From NCBI RefSeq assembly GCF_900103275.1, contig NZ_FNGP01000005.1, forward strand, positions 1 through 64,000: 64,000 nt of DNA. Reading direction: 5' to 3'. The first letter of the stretch is position 1. Each line of letters starts with the position of its first letter. The notes below the pieces were generated by a model. The model was not told the DNA's origin, searched no databases, and was given only the letters and a program-made list of their open reading frames with translations. The position numbers and the translations under genes are program-made. Shown one piece after another: positions 47,313 to 58,237 of the stretch. This stretch comes from Tessaracoccus oleiagri (GTDB lineage: Bacteria > Actinomycetota > Actinomycetes > Propionibacteriales > Propionibacteriaceae).

Positions 47313-48466
47313 TCCCCGCACCGCTCCGCGACGAGGCGACCCGCCAGCCTGCCTGCGCGGGTCGCCCCGACCGTGGACGCCGTGGACCCGTAGCCGACGA
47401 GGTACACGCGGTCGTCGTCGGCGACCGTGACCTCGTCGGCCATCCGCACGCCGCCGCCCGCGGCCCGCAACCGCAGTGGCGCCAGGTGCCGCATCGCCGG
47501 GCGGAACCCCGTGTTCCAGAAGATGACGTCCACAGGCTCCTCGTGGCCGGGCGGGAAGGGCCGCCAGCTCGCGGGCAGCACGAGCCGGTCCGTCGCGGCC
47601 GGGCCGAGGCCCTCCGCGCGGTCGCCGGCCGGCGCCCCCAAGCGGACACGGTCGGGCAGGATGCGGTCGATCATGCCCCTGCTCACGAGCAGCCCGCGCT
47701 CCACCCCGTCGACGTAGGGCGGCCAGAGGGGGATGCCGGTGGTGCGCACCACGGAGGCGGTGGGCTGCCCGGCGAAGGTGCGCTCGCGCACGGCGTGCTC
47801 GACGGCCAGGCCCCAGCCGGCGTCGAAGCCGCGGTCGGTGAAGTTCGGGGGCCGGCGCGTCGCCCAGAGCGTCTCGGTGTGCGGCTCGAGCTCCAGCAGG
47901 AACTGGACGGCGCTGAGACCGCCACCGACGACGAGCGTCCGCTGCCCGGCGAAGTCCTCGGCCCGGGTGTAGCCGACGGTGTGGAGCTGCCTCCCGCGGA
48001 AGCCTTCGATGCCCGGTATGTGGGGGACGAACGGGTTGTCCTAGGTGCCGGTGGCGTTGAGGAGGACGTCGGTGGTGAGCACCCGGGCGCCCTCGTGCTC
48101 GTACTCGACGCGCAGGGGGCCGCGGCGAGGACCGTCGGGCGAGGTGACCCTGGTGACCGGCGCGGGTCGGACCACGGGCAGTCCGAACTTGCGCTCGTAG
48201 TCGCCGTAGTAGTCGGCGACGACCACGGACGCGGGCACCGTCTCGTCGGCCTTACCGAACGGCAGCCCCGGGAGGCTCGCGATCCCGTGGGCCTTGCCGA
48301 GGGTCAGCGAGTCCCAGCGGTGCCGCCAGGCCCCGCCCGGGGCGTCGTTGGCGTCGAGGACCACGAAGTCGTGCCATGGGCGCAGTCCGCGCGTGAGCAG
48401 CTCGTGCGAGGCGGCGAGCCCCGCCTGGCCGGCGCCGATCACGACGGCGCGGTAGTGGGTGGTCAT
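47252..48466 (-). pseudogene. flavin-dependent monooxygenase-like gene interrupted by an amber codon
   Basis: A 405-codon frame encoding an FAD/NADPH flavoprotein. The first Rossmann motif GAGQAGLA is at 11-18, a second GGGLSAVQ lies downstream, and the last third has FWNTGFRPAM and YLVGYGSTAS. Codon 142 is TAG (48041-48043), in frame, in the stretch NATGT-stop-DNPFVP. Related proteins commonly have Trp here (ATGTW-type motif), so a single G-to-A change (TGG to TAG) is the simplest explanation. The 5' fragment ends at the stop; the remaining 262 codons stay open with sensible sequence, which suggests a recent lesion or a sequencing error. It overlaps the luciferase-like gene by four bases. 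Confidence 0.82.
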
Positions 48467-49452
48467 CCCAGCCCGCAGGCTTCTGCGACGAGCTCCAGCG
48501 AGCGCAACCGGACGGCGGGGTCGTGGGCGTAGGTGACGGTGACGAGCTCGTCGGCGCCCGTCGCCTCGGCGATCTCGCGCAGGCGCGTCGCCACCACGTC
48601 GGGCGTCCCGACCGCCCGGTAGCGCAGCATGTGCTCCATCATCTGGATCTCGACGTCGGTGATCTCCTCGTCGAAGGCGCCCGGCCGCTGGAGGGGGAGC
48701 CGGCCCCCGGTGCGGCGCAGCGCGAGGAACATCTTCTGCGTGGTAGTGAACTGGTGCTCCGCCGCTCCGGGTTCCTCGTGGGCGAGCACGTTCACCCCGA
48801 TCGAGACGTAGGGCTGCTCGATCTGGGCGGTGGGCGCCCCGGGGTTGAAGTGGTCCCGGTAGGTGGCGACGGCCTGCTCGAGCATGTCGGGGGCGAAGTG
48901 GGACGCGAAGGAGTAGGGCAGCCCGAGCATGGCGGCCATCGTGGCCCCCGCGGTGGAGGAGCCGAGCAGCCACATCGGGACGCGCGTACCTCTGGCCACG
49001 CCGACGGTGATGCCGCCGACCTGGCCGGAGTCGAACCAGGTCTGCATCAGCCGGACGTTGTCCATGAAGTCCTGCGGCTCGGCGCTGGAACGGGCCAACG
49101 CCCTGGCCGTGACGGGGTCCGTGCCGGGTGCCCGGCCGAGGCCGAGCTCGATGCGGCCGGGGAACATGCTGGCGAGGGTGCCGAAGTCCTCGGCGACGAC
49201 GAGCGGCGAGTGGTTCGGCAGCATGATGCCGCCCGAGCCGACGGTGATCCGGCCGGTCCGCGCCGCCGCCTGCCCGATCAGGAGGGCCGTCGACGACGAG
49301 GCCACCGCGGCCGTGTTGTGGTGCTCGGCGAACCAGAGCCGCCGGTACCCGAGTCGGTCCGCGACCTCGGCTGCCCGCATCGACGCCTCGATCGCGGCGC
49401 TCACGGACTGTTCTGAGGACACGGACACGAGGTCGAGGATCGAGAGCTGCAT
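48463..49452 (-). CDS. LLM-class (luciferase-like) flavin-dependent oxidoreductase
   Basis: A 329-residue bacterial-luciferase-fold (beta/alpha)8 protein of the LLM class: [14 protein letters not shown] at the start, [51 protein letters not shown] and [13 protein letters not shown] are typical. Such enzymes use FMNH2 or F420. The open frame extends upstream to 49929 through rarA; ATG 49452 gives the standard N terminus. It is coupled by a 4-base overlap to the flavoprotein pseudogene downstream and diverges from rarA. The substrate is unknown. Confidence 0.86.
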   Translation of the reverse strand: MQLSILDLVSVSSEQSVSAAIEASMRAAEVADRLGYRRLWFAEHHNTAAVASSSTALLIGQAAARTGRITVGSGGIMLPNHSPLVVAEDFGTLASMFPGRIELGLGRAPGTDPVTARALARSSAEPQDFMDNVRLMQTWFDSGQVGGITVGVARGTRVPMWLLGSSTAGATMAAMLGLPYSFASHFAPDMLEQAVATYRDHFNPGAPTAQIEQPYVSIGVNVLAHEEPGAAEHQFTTTQKMFLALRRTGGRLPLQRPGAFDEEITDVEIQMMEHMLRYRAVGTPDVVATRLREIAEATGADELVTVTYAHDPAVRLRSLELVAEACGLG

Positions 49453-49548
49453 GTCCTCCACCGTAGTCGGTCGTCCCCGATGGCCACGCTCACCGATCGG
49501 CGGATCACCGAGCCGGGCGGCGGGGTGGGCCCGGCTACGCTGGAGGGC

Positions 49549-50934
49549 GTGACGTACGACCTCTTCGGCAACCTCGACACCGACCAGCCGGTCGGCTCGC
49601 TGTCCGCTGCGCGCGACGAGGGCGCCCCGCTGGCCGTCCGGATGCGGCCGCGCACCTTGGACGAGATCGTCGGCCAGCAGCACCTGCTGGCACCCGGCTC
49701 GCCGCTGCGCCGCCTCGTCGAGGGCCAGTCCATGAGCGTGTTCCTCTGGGGCCCGCCAGGGGTCGGCAAGACGACGCTGGCGTCGATCGTCTCCCGCGAG
49801 TCGGGTGCGCGGTTCGTCGAGGTCTCGGCGGTCTCCGCCGGGGTCAAGGAGATCCGCGCGGAGTTGGACGCGGCACGTCGTGCGCTGCACAAGGGCACCC
49901 CCACAGTGCTGTTCATCGACGAGGTGCACCGCTTCTCGAAGACCCAGCAGGACGCACTCCTGCCGGCCGTGGAGAACCGGATCGTCACGCTCATCGCGGC
50001 CACCACGGAGAACCCGTCATTCTCGGTCATCTCCCCGTTGCTCTCCAGGTCCCTCCTGCTGCGGCTCAAGCCGCTCACCGATGACGACATCCACGCGCTC
50101 GTGGCGCGGGCCCTCGTCGACGAGCGGGGTCTCGGCGGGCGCGTCGAGCTCGACGACGCCGCCCGGGAGGAACTGGTGCGCATGGCCGGGGGCGACGCCC
50201 GACGGGCGCTCACCTACCTCGAGGAGTCGTCGGCGTCCGCCGTCGCCCTCGGCGAGCAGGTGGTGACGCCGGCGATCCTCTCCAGCGCGGTGGACCGCGC
50301 CACGCTGCGCTACGACCCCGACGGCGACCAGCACTACGACGTGATCAGCGCGTTCATCAAGTCGATCCGCGGCTCCGACGTCGACGCCGCCCTGCACTAC
50401 CTCGCCCGCATGCTCGAGGCGGGGGAGGACCCCCGGTTCATCGCGCGCCGCTTGATGATCTCCGCGTCGGAGGACATCGGACTCGCGGCGAACAACGTGC
50501 TGCCCACCTGCGTCGCCGCCGCCCAGGCCGTCCAGCTCCTGGGCATGCCCGAGGCGAGAATCACGCTGGCGCACGCCACCGTCGTCGCCGCGACCGCCCC
50601 GAAGTCGAACGCCGCCTACACCGCGATCGACGCTGCCATCGCCGACGTGCGGGCGGGCAAGGGGGGACCCGTTCCCGCGCACCTGCGCGACGCCCACTAC
50701 TCCGGGGCCAAGAAGCTCGGGCACGGCGAGGGCTACAAGTACCCGCACAGCTATCCGCACAACATCGTGGCCCAGACCTACCTGCCGGAGGACCTCGTGG
50801 GGACTGTGTACTACGAGCCCACCAGCAACGGCGTGGAGCAGCACATCGCCGAACGCGTCCGTTCGATCCGTGAAGTGCTCTCGGATAGAGTTACGCCGTC
50901 GAGGACCCGAGGAGATGACGATGAGCGTCGCTGA
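49549..50934 (+). CDS. rarA: replication-associated recombination protein A (AAA+ ATPase)
   Basis: A 461-residue AAA+ protein of the RarA/MgsA/WRNIP1 family acting at stalled replication forks. [22 protein letters not shown], Walker [10 protein letters not shown], Walker [17 protein letters not shown], sensor [11 protein letters not shown] and the C-terminal [11 protein letters not shown] and [15 protein letters not shown] are conserved. GTG 49549 gives a typical N terminus but its GGAGGG is very close; ATG 49480 in the same frame has no ribosome-binding site, so the start is uncertain. It precedes the DUF948-like gene, as in other actinobacteria. Confidence 0.92.
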   Translation: MTYDLFGNLDTDQPVGSLSAARDEGAPLAVRMRPRTLDEIVGQQHLLAPGSPLRRLVEGQSMSVFLWGPPGVGKTTLASIVSRESGARFVEVSAVSAGVKEIRAELDAARRALHKGTPTVLFIDEVHRFSKTQQDALLPAVENRIVTLIAATTENPSFSVISPLLSRSLLLRLKPLTDDDIHALVARALVDERGLGGRVELDDAAREELVRMAGGDARRALTYLEESSASAVALGEQVVTPAILSSAVDRATLRYDPDGDQHYDVISAFIKSIRGSDVDAALHYLARMLEAGEDPRFIARRLMISASEDIGLAANNVLPTCVAAAQAVQLLGMPEARITLAHATVVAATAPKSNAAYTAIDAAIADVRAGKGGPVPAHLRDAHYSGAKKLGHGEGYKYPHSYPHNIVAQTYLPEDLVGTVYYEPTSNGVEQHIAERVRSIREVLSDRVTPSRTRGDDDERR

Positions 50935-51292
50935 ACTGGCCGCCATGGTGGCCGCGATCGCGTTGTGCGTCCTCGTCGCGCTCGTCGCGGTGCCGTTGAT
51001 CAAGCTCAACAAGACCCTCGACGAGGCGCGCGAGCTGCTGGGGCGGGTCGGTGACCGCGCCGTGCCGCTGCTCGACGACCTCCGGGTGACAGTGGCCAGC
51101 GCGAACGCCGAACTGGACCGGATCGGCACCGTCACGGAGGACGCGGGGAAGGTCGCCGCCCACGCGGCCGACGTGTCCGAGGACGCCGCCCAGTTCTCGA
51201 ACCTGATGGGCGCAGTGTTCCGCAAGCCGCTCGTCAAGACCGCCGCCTTCAGCTACGGCGTGCGCAAGGCCATCCAGGGGACCCGGCAGTGA
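50921..51292 (+). CDS. DUF948-like membrane-anchored protein
   Basis: A 123-residue protein: one membrane segment (about 5-27) followed by a long helical region ([32 protein letters not shown]) resembling DUF948 proteins. ATG 50921 was chosen over ATG 50915 and an in-frame 50870 start because GAGGAG (50909-50914) then has normal spacing. Together with the next small gene it forms the pair usually found between rarA and alaS in actinobacteria. It overlaps that gene by four bases. Confidence 0.75.
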   Translation: MSVAELAAMVAAIALCVLVALVAVPLIKLNKTLDEARELLGRVGDRAVPLLDDLRVTVASANAELDRIGTVTEDAGKVAAHAADVSEDAAQFSNLMGAVFRKPLVKTAAFSYGVRKAIQGTRQ

Positions 51293-51516
51293 AGGGCTTC
51301 TTCTGGTTCAGCGCCGGCGCCGCGGCCGCCTCGTACGTCATCTTCCGCGGCAGGAGGATCTACCGGGAGTACGTCCCGGAGCCCCTGCGCAGGCAGATCG
51401 CCGCCCACGGCGACGACGCGGCCCTCGACCTGGGCCGCTTCACCGCCACCTTCCGCACCGCAATGGCCGAACGTGAAGCCGAGTTGCGTAGAGAACTGAA
51501 CCTCCCGGAGAACTAG
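51289..51516 (+). CDS. small actinobacterial protein (DUF6167-like)
   Basis: A 75-residue protein with an N-terminal hydrophobic stretch (FFWFSAGAAAASYVIF) and a charged C-terminal helix with AMAEREAELRRELN. Position between the DUF948-like gene and alaS, size and layout resemble the DUF6167 family, a tentative call from memory. It starts with GTG 51289, overlapping the previous stop by four bases, and ends four bases before alaS. Confidence 0.6.
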   Translation: MKGFFWFSAGAAAASYVIFRGRRIYREYVPEPLRRQIAAHGDDAALDLGRFTATFRTAMAEREAELRRELNLPEN

Positions 51517-51520
51517 GACC

Positions 51521-54172
51521 ATGAAGACAGCGGACATCCGCAACCGTTTCATCGAGCACTTCGAGCGCCACTCCCACACGGTGGTGCCGAGCGCCTCGTT
51601 GCTCTACAACGACCCGACGCTGCTGTTCGTCAACGCCGGCATGGTGCCGTTCAAGTCGTACTTCCTCGGCGACGAGCCCGCGCCGTTCAAGCGCGCCGTC
51701 TCGGCGCAGAAGTGCGTCCGCACGCTCGACATCGACGAGGTCGGCAAGACCACCCGGCACGGCACGTTCTTCCAGATGCTCGGCAACTTCGCCTTCGGCG
51801 ACTACTTCAAGGCCGGCGCCATCGAGTACGCCTGGGAGCTGGTGACCAACCCCGAGTCCGAGGGCGGGCTCGGCTTCGACCCCGAGAAGATCTGGGTTAC
51901 CGCACTGCACGGCGACCAGGAGACCATCGACCTGTGGCAGCAGGTCGGCGTGCCGCGCGAGCGCATCCAGGAGCGGGGCCTCAAGGACAACTACTGGCAC
52001 ATGGGCGTCCCCGGCCCGGGCGGCCCCTGCTCGGAGATCTACGTCGACCGGGGCCCGGAGTACGGGCCCGACGGGGGACCGGACGCGGACGAGGACCGTT
52101 TCCTGGAGATCTGGAACCTGGTGTTCCAGCAGGAGGAGCTCTCCCAGGTCCGCGCCAAGGACGACTTCGACGTGCTGCGCCCGCTGCCGCACCGCAACAT
52201 CGACACCGGCGCCGGGCTCGAGCGCATCGCCTACCTCAAGCAGGGCGTGGCGAACATGTACGAGATCGACCAGGTGTTCCCCGTCATCCAGAAGGCCTCC
52301 GAGATGTCCGGGCGCCGCTATGGCGCCAACGAGGCGGACGACGTGCGCTTCCGTGTTGTGGCCGACCACGTCCGCAGCTCCCTCATGCTCATGACCGACG
52401 GTGTCACGCCCGGCAACGAGGCGCGCGGCTACGTCCTGCGACGCCTGCTGCGCCGAGCCATCCGCGCCATGCGACTGCTGGGCGTGCAGGACCCGGTCCT
52501 CGGCGAGCTGCTGCCCGTATCGAAGGCCCTCATGGAGGAGTCCTACCCCGAGATCAGCCAGGCGTGGGACCGCGTCTCGCAGGCGGCCGCGGCCGAGGAG
52601 GAGTCGTTCCGCCGCACGCTGCAGGCGGGAACGGTCCTGTTCGACACCGCGGTGTCCCGGGCGAAGGACGCCCACGCCACCACGCTCGGCGGCCAGGAGG
52701 CGTTCCAGCTCCACGACACGTACGGCTTCCCGATCGACCTGACCATCGAGATGGCCCAGGAACAGGGCCTCAAGGTGGACCGTGGGGCGTTCGACGCGCT
52801 GATGCGCGAGCAGAAGGAGCGCGCCCGCGCGGATGCCAAGGCCAAGAAGGGCGGCGCCGCCAACCAGGAGGCCTACCGCAAGCTCCGTGAGCAGGGCGAG
52901 ACGCCGTTCACCGGCTACGACGACCTGAAGCTGGCCACCAGGGTCCGCGGCATCATCGTCGACGGCCAGGTCACCGACCGCGCCGCGGACGGCTCCACCG
53001 TCGAGCTCGTCCTGGAGGCCACCCCCTTCTACGCGGAGGCGGGCGGCCAGGACGCGGACCAGGGCCAGATCCTCGGTCCGGACTTCAGCCTCGAGGTCCT
53101 CGACGTGCAGCGTCCCGTCCCCGGGCTCGTGGTGCACAAGGTGAACGTCTCCGGCGAGCTGTCGCACGGTGCGCTGGCCGACGCGCTCGTCGACCCGGTC
53201 GCGCGCCACGGCGCCGCGCAGGCACACACCGCCACGCACATCGTGCACGCCGCGCTCCGTGAGCTCATCGGCAGCGGAGCCACCCAGGCCGGTTCCTACA
53301 ACAAGCCCGGCTACCTGCGCTTCGACTACTCCGCGGCGCAGGGGATGAGCGACGAGCTGCGGCGCGAGGTGGAGGAGCGGGCCAACCGCGCGATCCTGGA
53401 CAACTTCGCGGTCAGCGAGCACGTCATGCCGCTCGAGGAGGCCAAGAACCTCGGGGCCATGGCCATGTTCGGGGAGAAGTACCCGCCGCTCGTGCGCATG
53501 ATCGAACTCGCCGGCCCCTGGTCGCGGGAGTTGTGCGGCGGCACCCACGTCGCCTCCACCGCCCAGATCGGCGTGCTGAACCTGCTCTCGGAGCAGTCCA
53601 TCGGCTCCGGGGTGCGGCGTGTCGAGGCGCTCGTCTCTGCCGACGCCTTCCGCCAGTTCGCCGCGGAGCGCGCACTGGTCCGTGAGCTCACCGACACGCT
53701 CCGGGTGCAGCCCGAGCAGCTGCCCGACCGCATCGCCAAGCTCGTGGCGCAGCTCAAGGAGGCCGAGCGGAACATCGCCCAACTGCAGTCGGAGAAGCTG
53801 CTCGCCGGCGCCGACGCACTGCTGGCCAATCTGGAGCACGTCGGCGCGACGAACCTGCTCGCCGCCGAGCTGCCCGGGGTGGGCGGCGGCGACCTGCGGA
53901 CGCTCGCCACGGACCTCCGGGCCCGGCTCGACAGCGGCACCCCCGGTGTCGTCGCGCTCGTCGGCGGCGACGCCAAGCCGGCGGTGGTCGTCGCGACCAA
54001 CGAGGCGGCCCGCGCCCGTGGCCTGAAGGCCGGCGAGCTGATCCGCCTGGCCTCCGGTGCGCTGGGCGGCAAGGGCGGAGGCAAGGACGACCTGGCGCAG
54101 GGCGGCGGCGCCGACGCGTCGAAGGCCCCCGAGGCGCTCGCCGCCATCCGCGCCGCCGTGGTCGATGCCTGA
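51521..54172 (+). CDS. alaS: alanine--tRNA ligase
   Basis: An 883-residue synthetase. The class II catalytic core (about 1-460; FFQMLGNFAFGDYFK and PGPGGPCSEIYVDRGPEYG) is followed by an editing domain with HTATH (near 568) and CGGTH (near 672) metal-binding motifs that clears mischarged Ser and Gly, and a C-terminal DHHA1/oligomerisation region. Length and all motifs are normal. The stop overlaps the ruvX start by eight bases. Confidence 0.96.
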   Translation: MKTADIRNRFIEHFERHSHTVVPSASLLYNDPTLLFVNAGMVPFKSYFLGDEPAPFKRAVSAQKCVRTLDIDEVGKTTRHGTFFQMLGNFAFGDYFKAGAIEYAWELVTNPESEGGLGFDPEKIWVTALHGDQETIDLWQQVGVPRERIQERGLKDNYWHMGVPGPGGPCSEIYVDRGPEYGPDGGPDADEDRFLEIWNLVFQQEELSQVRAKDDFDVLRPLPHRNIDTGAGLERIAYLKQGVANMYEIDQVFPVIQKASEMSGRRYGANEADDVRFRVVADHVRSSLMLMTDGVTPGNEARGYVLRRLLRRAIRAMRLLGVQDPVLGELLPVSKALMEESYPEISQAWDRVSQAAAAEEESFRRTLQAGTVLFDTAVSRAKDAHATTLGGQEAFQLHDTYGFPIDLTIEMAQEQGLKVDRGAFDALMREQKERARADAKAKKGGAANQEAYRKLREQGETPFTGYDDLKLATRVRGIIVDGQVTDRAADGSTVELVLEATPFYAEAGGQDADQGQILGPDFSLEVLDVQRPVPGLVVHKVNVSGELSHGALADALVDPVARHGAAQAHTATHIVHAALRELIGSGATQAGSYNKPGYLRFDYSAAQGMSDELRREVEERANRAILDNFAVSEHVMPLEEAKNLGAMAMFGEKYPPLVRMIELAGPWSRELCGGTHVASTAQIGVLNLLSEQSIGSGVRRVEALVSADAFRQFAAERALVRELTDTLRVQPEQLPDRIAKLVAQLKEAERNIAQLQSEKLLAGADALLANLEHVGATNLLAAELPGVGGGDLRTLATDLRARLDSGTPGVVALVGGDAKPAVVVATNEAARARGLKAGELIRLASGALGGKGGGKDDLAQGGGADASKAPEALAAIRAAVVDA

Positions 54173-54623
54173 TTCCGCGAGGCTCGGCGTCGACTGGGGG
54201 AAGGCCCGGATCGGCATCGCCGCGGCCGGCGCGCGCACCTCGTTCGCGTACCCGGTCCAGACTGTGACGGCCGGCCCGGCCGAGCTGGGCGCCCTGCGCG
54301 CGGTCGTCGAGGAGTACGAGCCGGGCATCGTCTACGTCGGGCTGCCGATCAACCTCCGTGGGGAGTACGGCCCGGCCGCCGAGTTCGTCATCGCCAGGGC
54401 GCGCGCGCTCGCGGACTCGATCGCCCCGACCGAGGTCCGCCTCGTCGACGAGCGCATGTCCACTGCGGCTGCCTCACGTAGTCTTGGCAGCGCCGGTCGC
54501 AGCACGCGTTCCCAACGCGGCATCATCGACCAGGCCGCGGCCGTGGAGATCCTGCAGGCCGCGCTCGACGCGGAAGCCCGCACGGGACTGCCCGCGGGCG
54601 AAGTCGTGGAACGGGAGGTTTGA
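54165..54623 (+). CDS. ruvX: putative pre-16S rRNA nuclease / Holliday junction resolvase RuvX
   Basis: A 152-residue YqgF/RuvX-family RNase H-fold protein: RLGVDWGKARIGIA (first catalytic Asp), YVGLPINLRG, EVRLVDERMSTAAA and IIDQAAAVEILQAAL. The family has been linked to 16S rRNA 5'-end processing. ATG 54165 overlaps the alaS stop by eight bases; the frame continues upstream only as a phase of alaS. It overlaps mltG by one base. Confidence 0.92.
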   Translation: MPDSARLGVDWGKARIGIAAAGARTSFAYPVQTVTAGPAELGALRAVVEEYEPGIVYVGLPINLRGEYGPAAEFVIARARALADSIAPTEVRLVDERMSTAAASRSLGSAGRSTRSQRGIIDQAAAVEILQAALDAEARTGLPAGEVVEREV

Positions 54624-55735
54624 TGGCTGGGCTGGACGAGAAGAAGCCGCTGGACTGGCACCAGGTGGCCTACTACGGGCGCGGCGTCTTCGCCGTCGTG
54701 CTGTCGCTGGCCGTGCTGATCGGCGGCGGCTGGTACGCCTACTCCAAGGCCTCGGAGCTGTACACCAGCCTCGTCACCCCGGACGACGACTACGTCGGCG
54801 AGGGCGGCGCGGAGGTCGAGGTGGTGATCCCGCGGGGCGCGGGGATCACCCAGATCGGCGACATCCTCTACGAGGCCGGCGTCGTGAAGTCCGTCCGGAA
54901 GTTCCGCACCGTGGCCCAGCGCTCCGGCCAGTCGAACGAGTTGCAGTACGGCCGATTCAAGCTCCGCAAGGAGCTTCCTGCCGAGACGGCCATGGCGATG
55001 CTCCTGGACCCGGCCAACATCCAGCGCATCTGGATCACGTTCCCCGAGGGGCTCACGCTCGCCGAGCAACAGCAGCGCATCCACGACGAGCTGGGGGTCC
55101 CGCTGGAGGAGATCCAGGCAGCAGCGGGACGTGCGGGCGAGTTGGGGCTGCCCGAGTGGGCCGGCGGGAAGCTGGAGGGCTTCCTGTTCCCCGCCCGCTA
55201 CGTGGTGGCCGAGCCGGTCGACCCGTTCGCGATCCTCCAGACCCAGGTGGGCCAGTTCAACACCGTCGCCAACCGGGTGGACCTGGTGGAGCGGGCCGAG
55301 GCAATGGGCTCGGACCCCATGACCGTGCTGACCGTCGCCTCGATCATCGAGGGCGAGGTGCACAACTCCGACTACCAGCCACTCGTCGCCGCAGTGATCT
55401 ACAACCGCCTCGAGGCCGGCATGAAGCTCGAGATGGACTCCACGGTGCACTACTTCGCGGGGAGCGACGGCGGGGTCACGACGACCGCCGAGCAGCGCGC
55501 CACCGACAATCCGTACAACACGTACTTCTACGAGGGGCTCCCGCCAGGGCCCATCAACAACCCCGGCGAGACGGCCATCAACGCCGCGTTGAGCCCCGCG
55601 GACTCCGACGCGCTGTTCTTCGTGACGGTGGATCTGGACAGCGGCGAGACGCTGTTCGCCAACACCTACGAGGAGCACCAGGCCAACGTGGTGAAGTTCC
55701 AGCAGTGGTGCCAGGCCAACACCGGACGCTGCTGA
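54623..55735 (+). CDS. mltG: endolytic peptidoglycan transglycosylase MltG
   Basis: A 370-residue membrane-anchored lytic transglycosylase (YceG family) that cleaves nascent glycan strands near the membrane. One N-terminal TM (about 22-42) is followed by a LysM-like region and the YceG domain with LTVASIIEGEVHN (catalytic Glu in the IIEGE stretch), VIYNRLEAGMKLEMDSTVHY and PYNTYFYEGLPPGPINNPG. ATG 54623 was chosen over TTG 54620 on GGGAGG spacing. It is followed after three bases by aroE. Confidence 0.93.
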   Translation: MAGLDEKKPLDWHQVAYYGRGVFAVVLSLAVLIGGGWYAYSKASELYTSLVTPDDDYVGEGGAEVEVVIPRGAGITQIGDILYEAGVVKSVRKFRTVAQRSGQSNELQYGRFKLRKELPAETAMAMLLDPANIQRIWITFPEGLTLAEQQQRIHDELGVPLEEIQAAAGRAGELGLPEWAGGKLEGFLFPARYVVAEPVDPFAILQTQVGQFNTVANRVDLVERAEAMGSDPMTVLTVASIIEGEVHNSDYQPLVAAVIYNRLEAGMKLEMDSTVHYFAGSDGGVTTTAEQRATDNPYNTYFYEGLPPGPINNPGETAINAALSPADSDALFFVTVDLDSGETLFANTYEEHQANVVKFQQWCQANTGRC

Positions 55736-55738
55736 ACC

Positions 55739-56548
55739 ATGCGCTGCGCCGTCATCGGTGACCCCGCCGAGCACTCCCTGTCGCCCGCCATCCACCGCGC
55801 CGGCTACGAGGCGAACCATCTCGACTGGACGTACGAGGCTGTCGACGTGACCGCGGGCGAGCTCGACGGGTTCGTGCGGGAGCGCCTGGCCGACTCGCAG
55901 TGGGCGGGGCTGAGCGTGACCGCCCCGCACAAGGAGGCCATCCTCGCCTACGGTGAGGTCGACGAGCCGAGCCAACTCGTGGGGGGCGGCAACACCCTGG
56001 TGATGGGCGACCATCCCCGCGTCCACAACACCGACGTCCCCGGCTTCGCGCTGGCGTGGCGCCTCCACACCGATCTGGTGCCGCGCCGCGCGGCCATCGT
56101 CGGCGCCGGTGCGACGGCCCGCTCCATCCTCCTCGCGCTCGCCGGGCTCGGCACCCGCGAACTGACGGTGCTGGTGCGCGACCCGGATCGGGCCGCGTCG
56201 CTGGTCGACCTCGCCCGTGCCCTCGATGTCGCCACCCACGTGCAGGTCCTCGCGGACGACCTCGAGCGCGTCGACCTCCTCGCCAGCACGGTGCCCGCGG
56301 CCGCCACGACGGGCCACGCGCGGCGCTGGGTGGCGAACGCAGGGGCAGTCTTCGACGTCGTGTACGACCCGTGGCCCACGCCGCTCGGTACCGCCGCGCA
56401 GGACGCCGGCCTGCTGGACCTCAACGGGCTCGACCTGCTCGCCGGGCAGGCGGTCGACCAGTTCTTCCTGCTCACCGGGCGCCGCGTCACCTTCGAGGCC
56501 TGCCGTTCAGCAGCCGGGCGGGAGCTGGGCCGCCGGCAGGGTCTCTGA
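55739..56548 (+). CDS. aroE: shikimate dehydrogenase
   Basis: A 269-residue NADPH enzyme reducing 3-dehydroshikimate to shikimate. [13 protein letters not shown] binds shikimate, VTAPHKEA carries the catalytic Lys, and VHNTDVPGF supplies Asn and Asp. [10 protein letters not shown] is the dinucleotide loop. It heads the aroE-aroC-aroK-aroB run. Confidence 0.94.
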   Translation: MRCAVIGDPAEHSLSPAIHRAGYEANHLDWTYEAVDVTAGELDGFVRERLADSQWAGLSVTAPHKEAILAYGEVDEPSQLVGGGNTLVMGDHPRVHNTDVPGFALAWRLHTDLVPRRAAIVGAGATARSILLALAGLGTRELTVLVRDPDRAASLVDLARALDVATHVQVLADDLERVDLLASTVPAAATTGHARRWVANAGAVFDVVYDPWPTPLGTAAQDAGLLDLNGLDLLAGQAVDQFFLLTGRRVTFEACRSAAGRELGRRQGL

Positions 56549-56561
56549 AAGAATGGCCGAC

Positions 56562-57746
56562 ATGCTTCGTTACCTGACCGCCGGCGAGTCCCACGGCCGT
56601 TCCCTGATCGCGACGATGGAGGGCATCCCGGCCCATGTCCGGGTCGGGGAGAAGGAGATCGCGAGGAACCTGGCCCGGCGACGTCTCGGAGCGGGCCGGG
56701 GGGCCCGGATGAAGTTCGAGGCCGACGAGCTGCGCCTCCTCGGCGGGTTCCGCCACGGCGAGACGCTGGGCTCCCCGATCGCCATCGAGATCGGCAACAC
56801 GGAATGGCCCAAGTGGGAGCAGGTGATGGCCCCCGGAGAGGTCGACGCCGACGAGCTGGCCAAGCAGGCCCGCAACGCGCCGCTGACGCGGCCCCGGCCC
56901 GGGCACGCCGACCTCGTCGGCATGCAGAAGTACGACTTCGACGAGGCGCGACCCATCCTCGAGCGGGCCTCCGCCCGCGAGACCGCGGCCCGCGTCGCCC
57001 TCGGCACAGTGGCCGCAGCGTTTCTCGAGCAGGCGCTTGGCATCACGATCCTCAGCCACGTCGTCGAGCTCGGCGGCATCGGCACGTCGAAGGACCATCT
57101 GCCCACGATCGAGGACCTGGACGCCATCGACGCCGACCCGGTCCGCTGCTTCGACCCCGACGCGTCCGCCGCCATGCAGGCCGAGATCGACGCCTGCCAC
57201 AAGGAGGGCGACACGCTCGGCGGCGTGGTCGAGGTCCTCGCCTACCGGGTTCCGCCGGGCCTCGGCTCCCACGTCCAGGGCGACCGGCGCCTCGACGCCC
57301 GCCTCGCCGGCGCCTTGATGGGCATCCAGGCGATCAAGGGTGTCGAGGTCGGCGACGGCTTCGAGCTCGCCCGCCGCCGCGGCTCCCTGGCGCACGACGA
57401 GATCCTGCCCGGCATCTCCCGCGCGAGCGGCCGGTCCGGCGGCACCGAGGGCGGCATGTCCACGGGTGAGGTCCTGCGGGTCCGGGCCGCCATGAAGCCG
57501 ATCGCCACCGTGCCCCGCGCGCTCCGGACCATCGACGTCGCCACCGGCGAGGAGGCACGGGCGCACCACCAGCGCAGCGACGTGTGCGCGGTGCCGGCCG
57601 CGGGCGTCGTCGCCGAGGCGATGGTCGCACTCGTGCTGGCGGAGGCCGCGCTCGAGAAGTTCGGCGGCGACTCCGTCGCCGAGACCAGGCGCAACGCCGA
57701 GGCGTACCTCGCCGACGTCGCCGCCCGAGGATTGGAGATCCGATGA
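56562..57746 (+). CDS. aroC: chorismate synthase
   Basis: A 394-residue reduced-FMN-dependent enzyme making chorismate from EPSP. It opens [15 protein letters not shown] and contains [35 protein letters not shown] and [16 protein letters not shown], closely like mycobacterial AroF. ATG 56562 gives the standard opening; ATG 56553 (three codons earlier) is possible. It overlaps aroK by four bases. Confidence 0.96.
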   Translation: MLRYLTAGESHGRSLIATMEGIPAHVRVGEKEIARNLARRRLGAGRGARMKFEADELRLLGGFRHGETLGSPIAIEIGNTEWPKWEQVMAPGEVDADELAKQARNAPLTRPRPGHADLVGMQKYDFDEARPILERASARETAARVALGTVAAAFLEQALGITILSHVVELGGIGTSKDHLPTIEDLDAIDADPVRCFDPDASAAMQAEIDACHKEGDTLGGVVEVLAYRVPPGLGSHVQGDRRLDARLAGALMGIQAIKGVEVGDGFELARRRGSLAHDEILPGISRASGRSGGTEGGMSTGEVLRVRAAMKPIATVPRALRTIDVATGEEARAHHQRSDVCAVPAAGVVAEAMVALVLAEAALEKFGGDSVAETRRNAEAYLADVAARGLEIR

Positions 57747-58237
57747 GCATCGTGCTGGTGGGCGCCCCGGGCGCCGGCAAGACCTCCGTCGGCCGGAGGC
57801 TCGCGAAGAAGCTCGGGATGGCGTTCGTCGACGTGGACGAGCGGATCGAGCAGGTGCTCGGGAAGACCATCCCCGAGATCTTCGCCGACGAGGGCGAGAC
57901 CTACTTCCGGCAGGCCGAGGAGGAGGCGACGCTCGAACTGCTGGAGAGCACCGAGGTGCTCTCGCTGGGTGGAGGCGCGGTCATGAACCCCCGCATCCGC
58001 GAGGCGCTCAAGGACCACGAGGTGATCTGGCTCAAGGTGTCAGCGGGACAGGCGTCCCGCCGCGTCGGCATGAACACCGTCCGCCCCCTGCTGCTCGGCA
58101 ACGTGCGGGGGAAACTCATCGAGCTCATGCGCGAACGCACCCCGCTCTACGAGGAGGTGGCCACCAAGGTCGTGGAGACCGATGGCCGCGGCTCTGCCGA
58201 GGTCGCCGACGAGCTCGCCGCGGAGCGCATGGCGTGA
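57743..58237 (+). CDS. aroK: shikimate kinase
   Basis: A 164-residue P-loop kinase phosphorylating shikimate. Walker [21 protein letters not shown] (shikimate contact), [23 protein letters not shown] and a RPLL lid motif are all present. It overlaps aroC and aroB by four bases each. The frame extends upstream only through aroC. Confidence 0.95.
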   Translation: MSIVLVGAPGAGKTSVGRRLAKKLGMAFVDVDERIEQVLGKTIPEIFADEGETYFRQAEEEATLELLESTEVLSLGGGAVMNPRIREALKDHEVIWLKVSAGQASRRVGMNTVRPLLLGNVRGKLIELMRERTPLYEEVATKVVETDGRGSAEVADELAAERMA

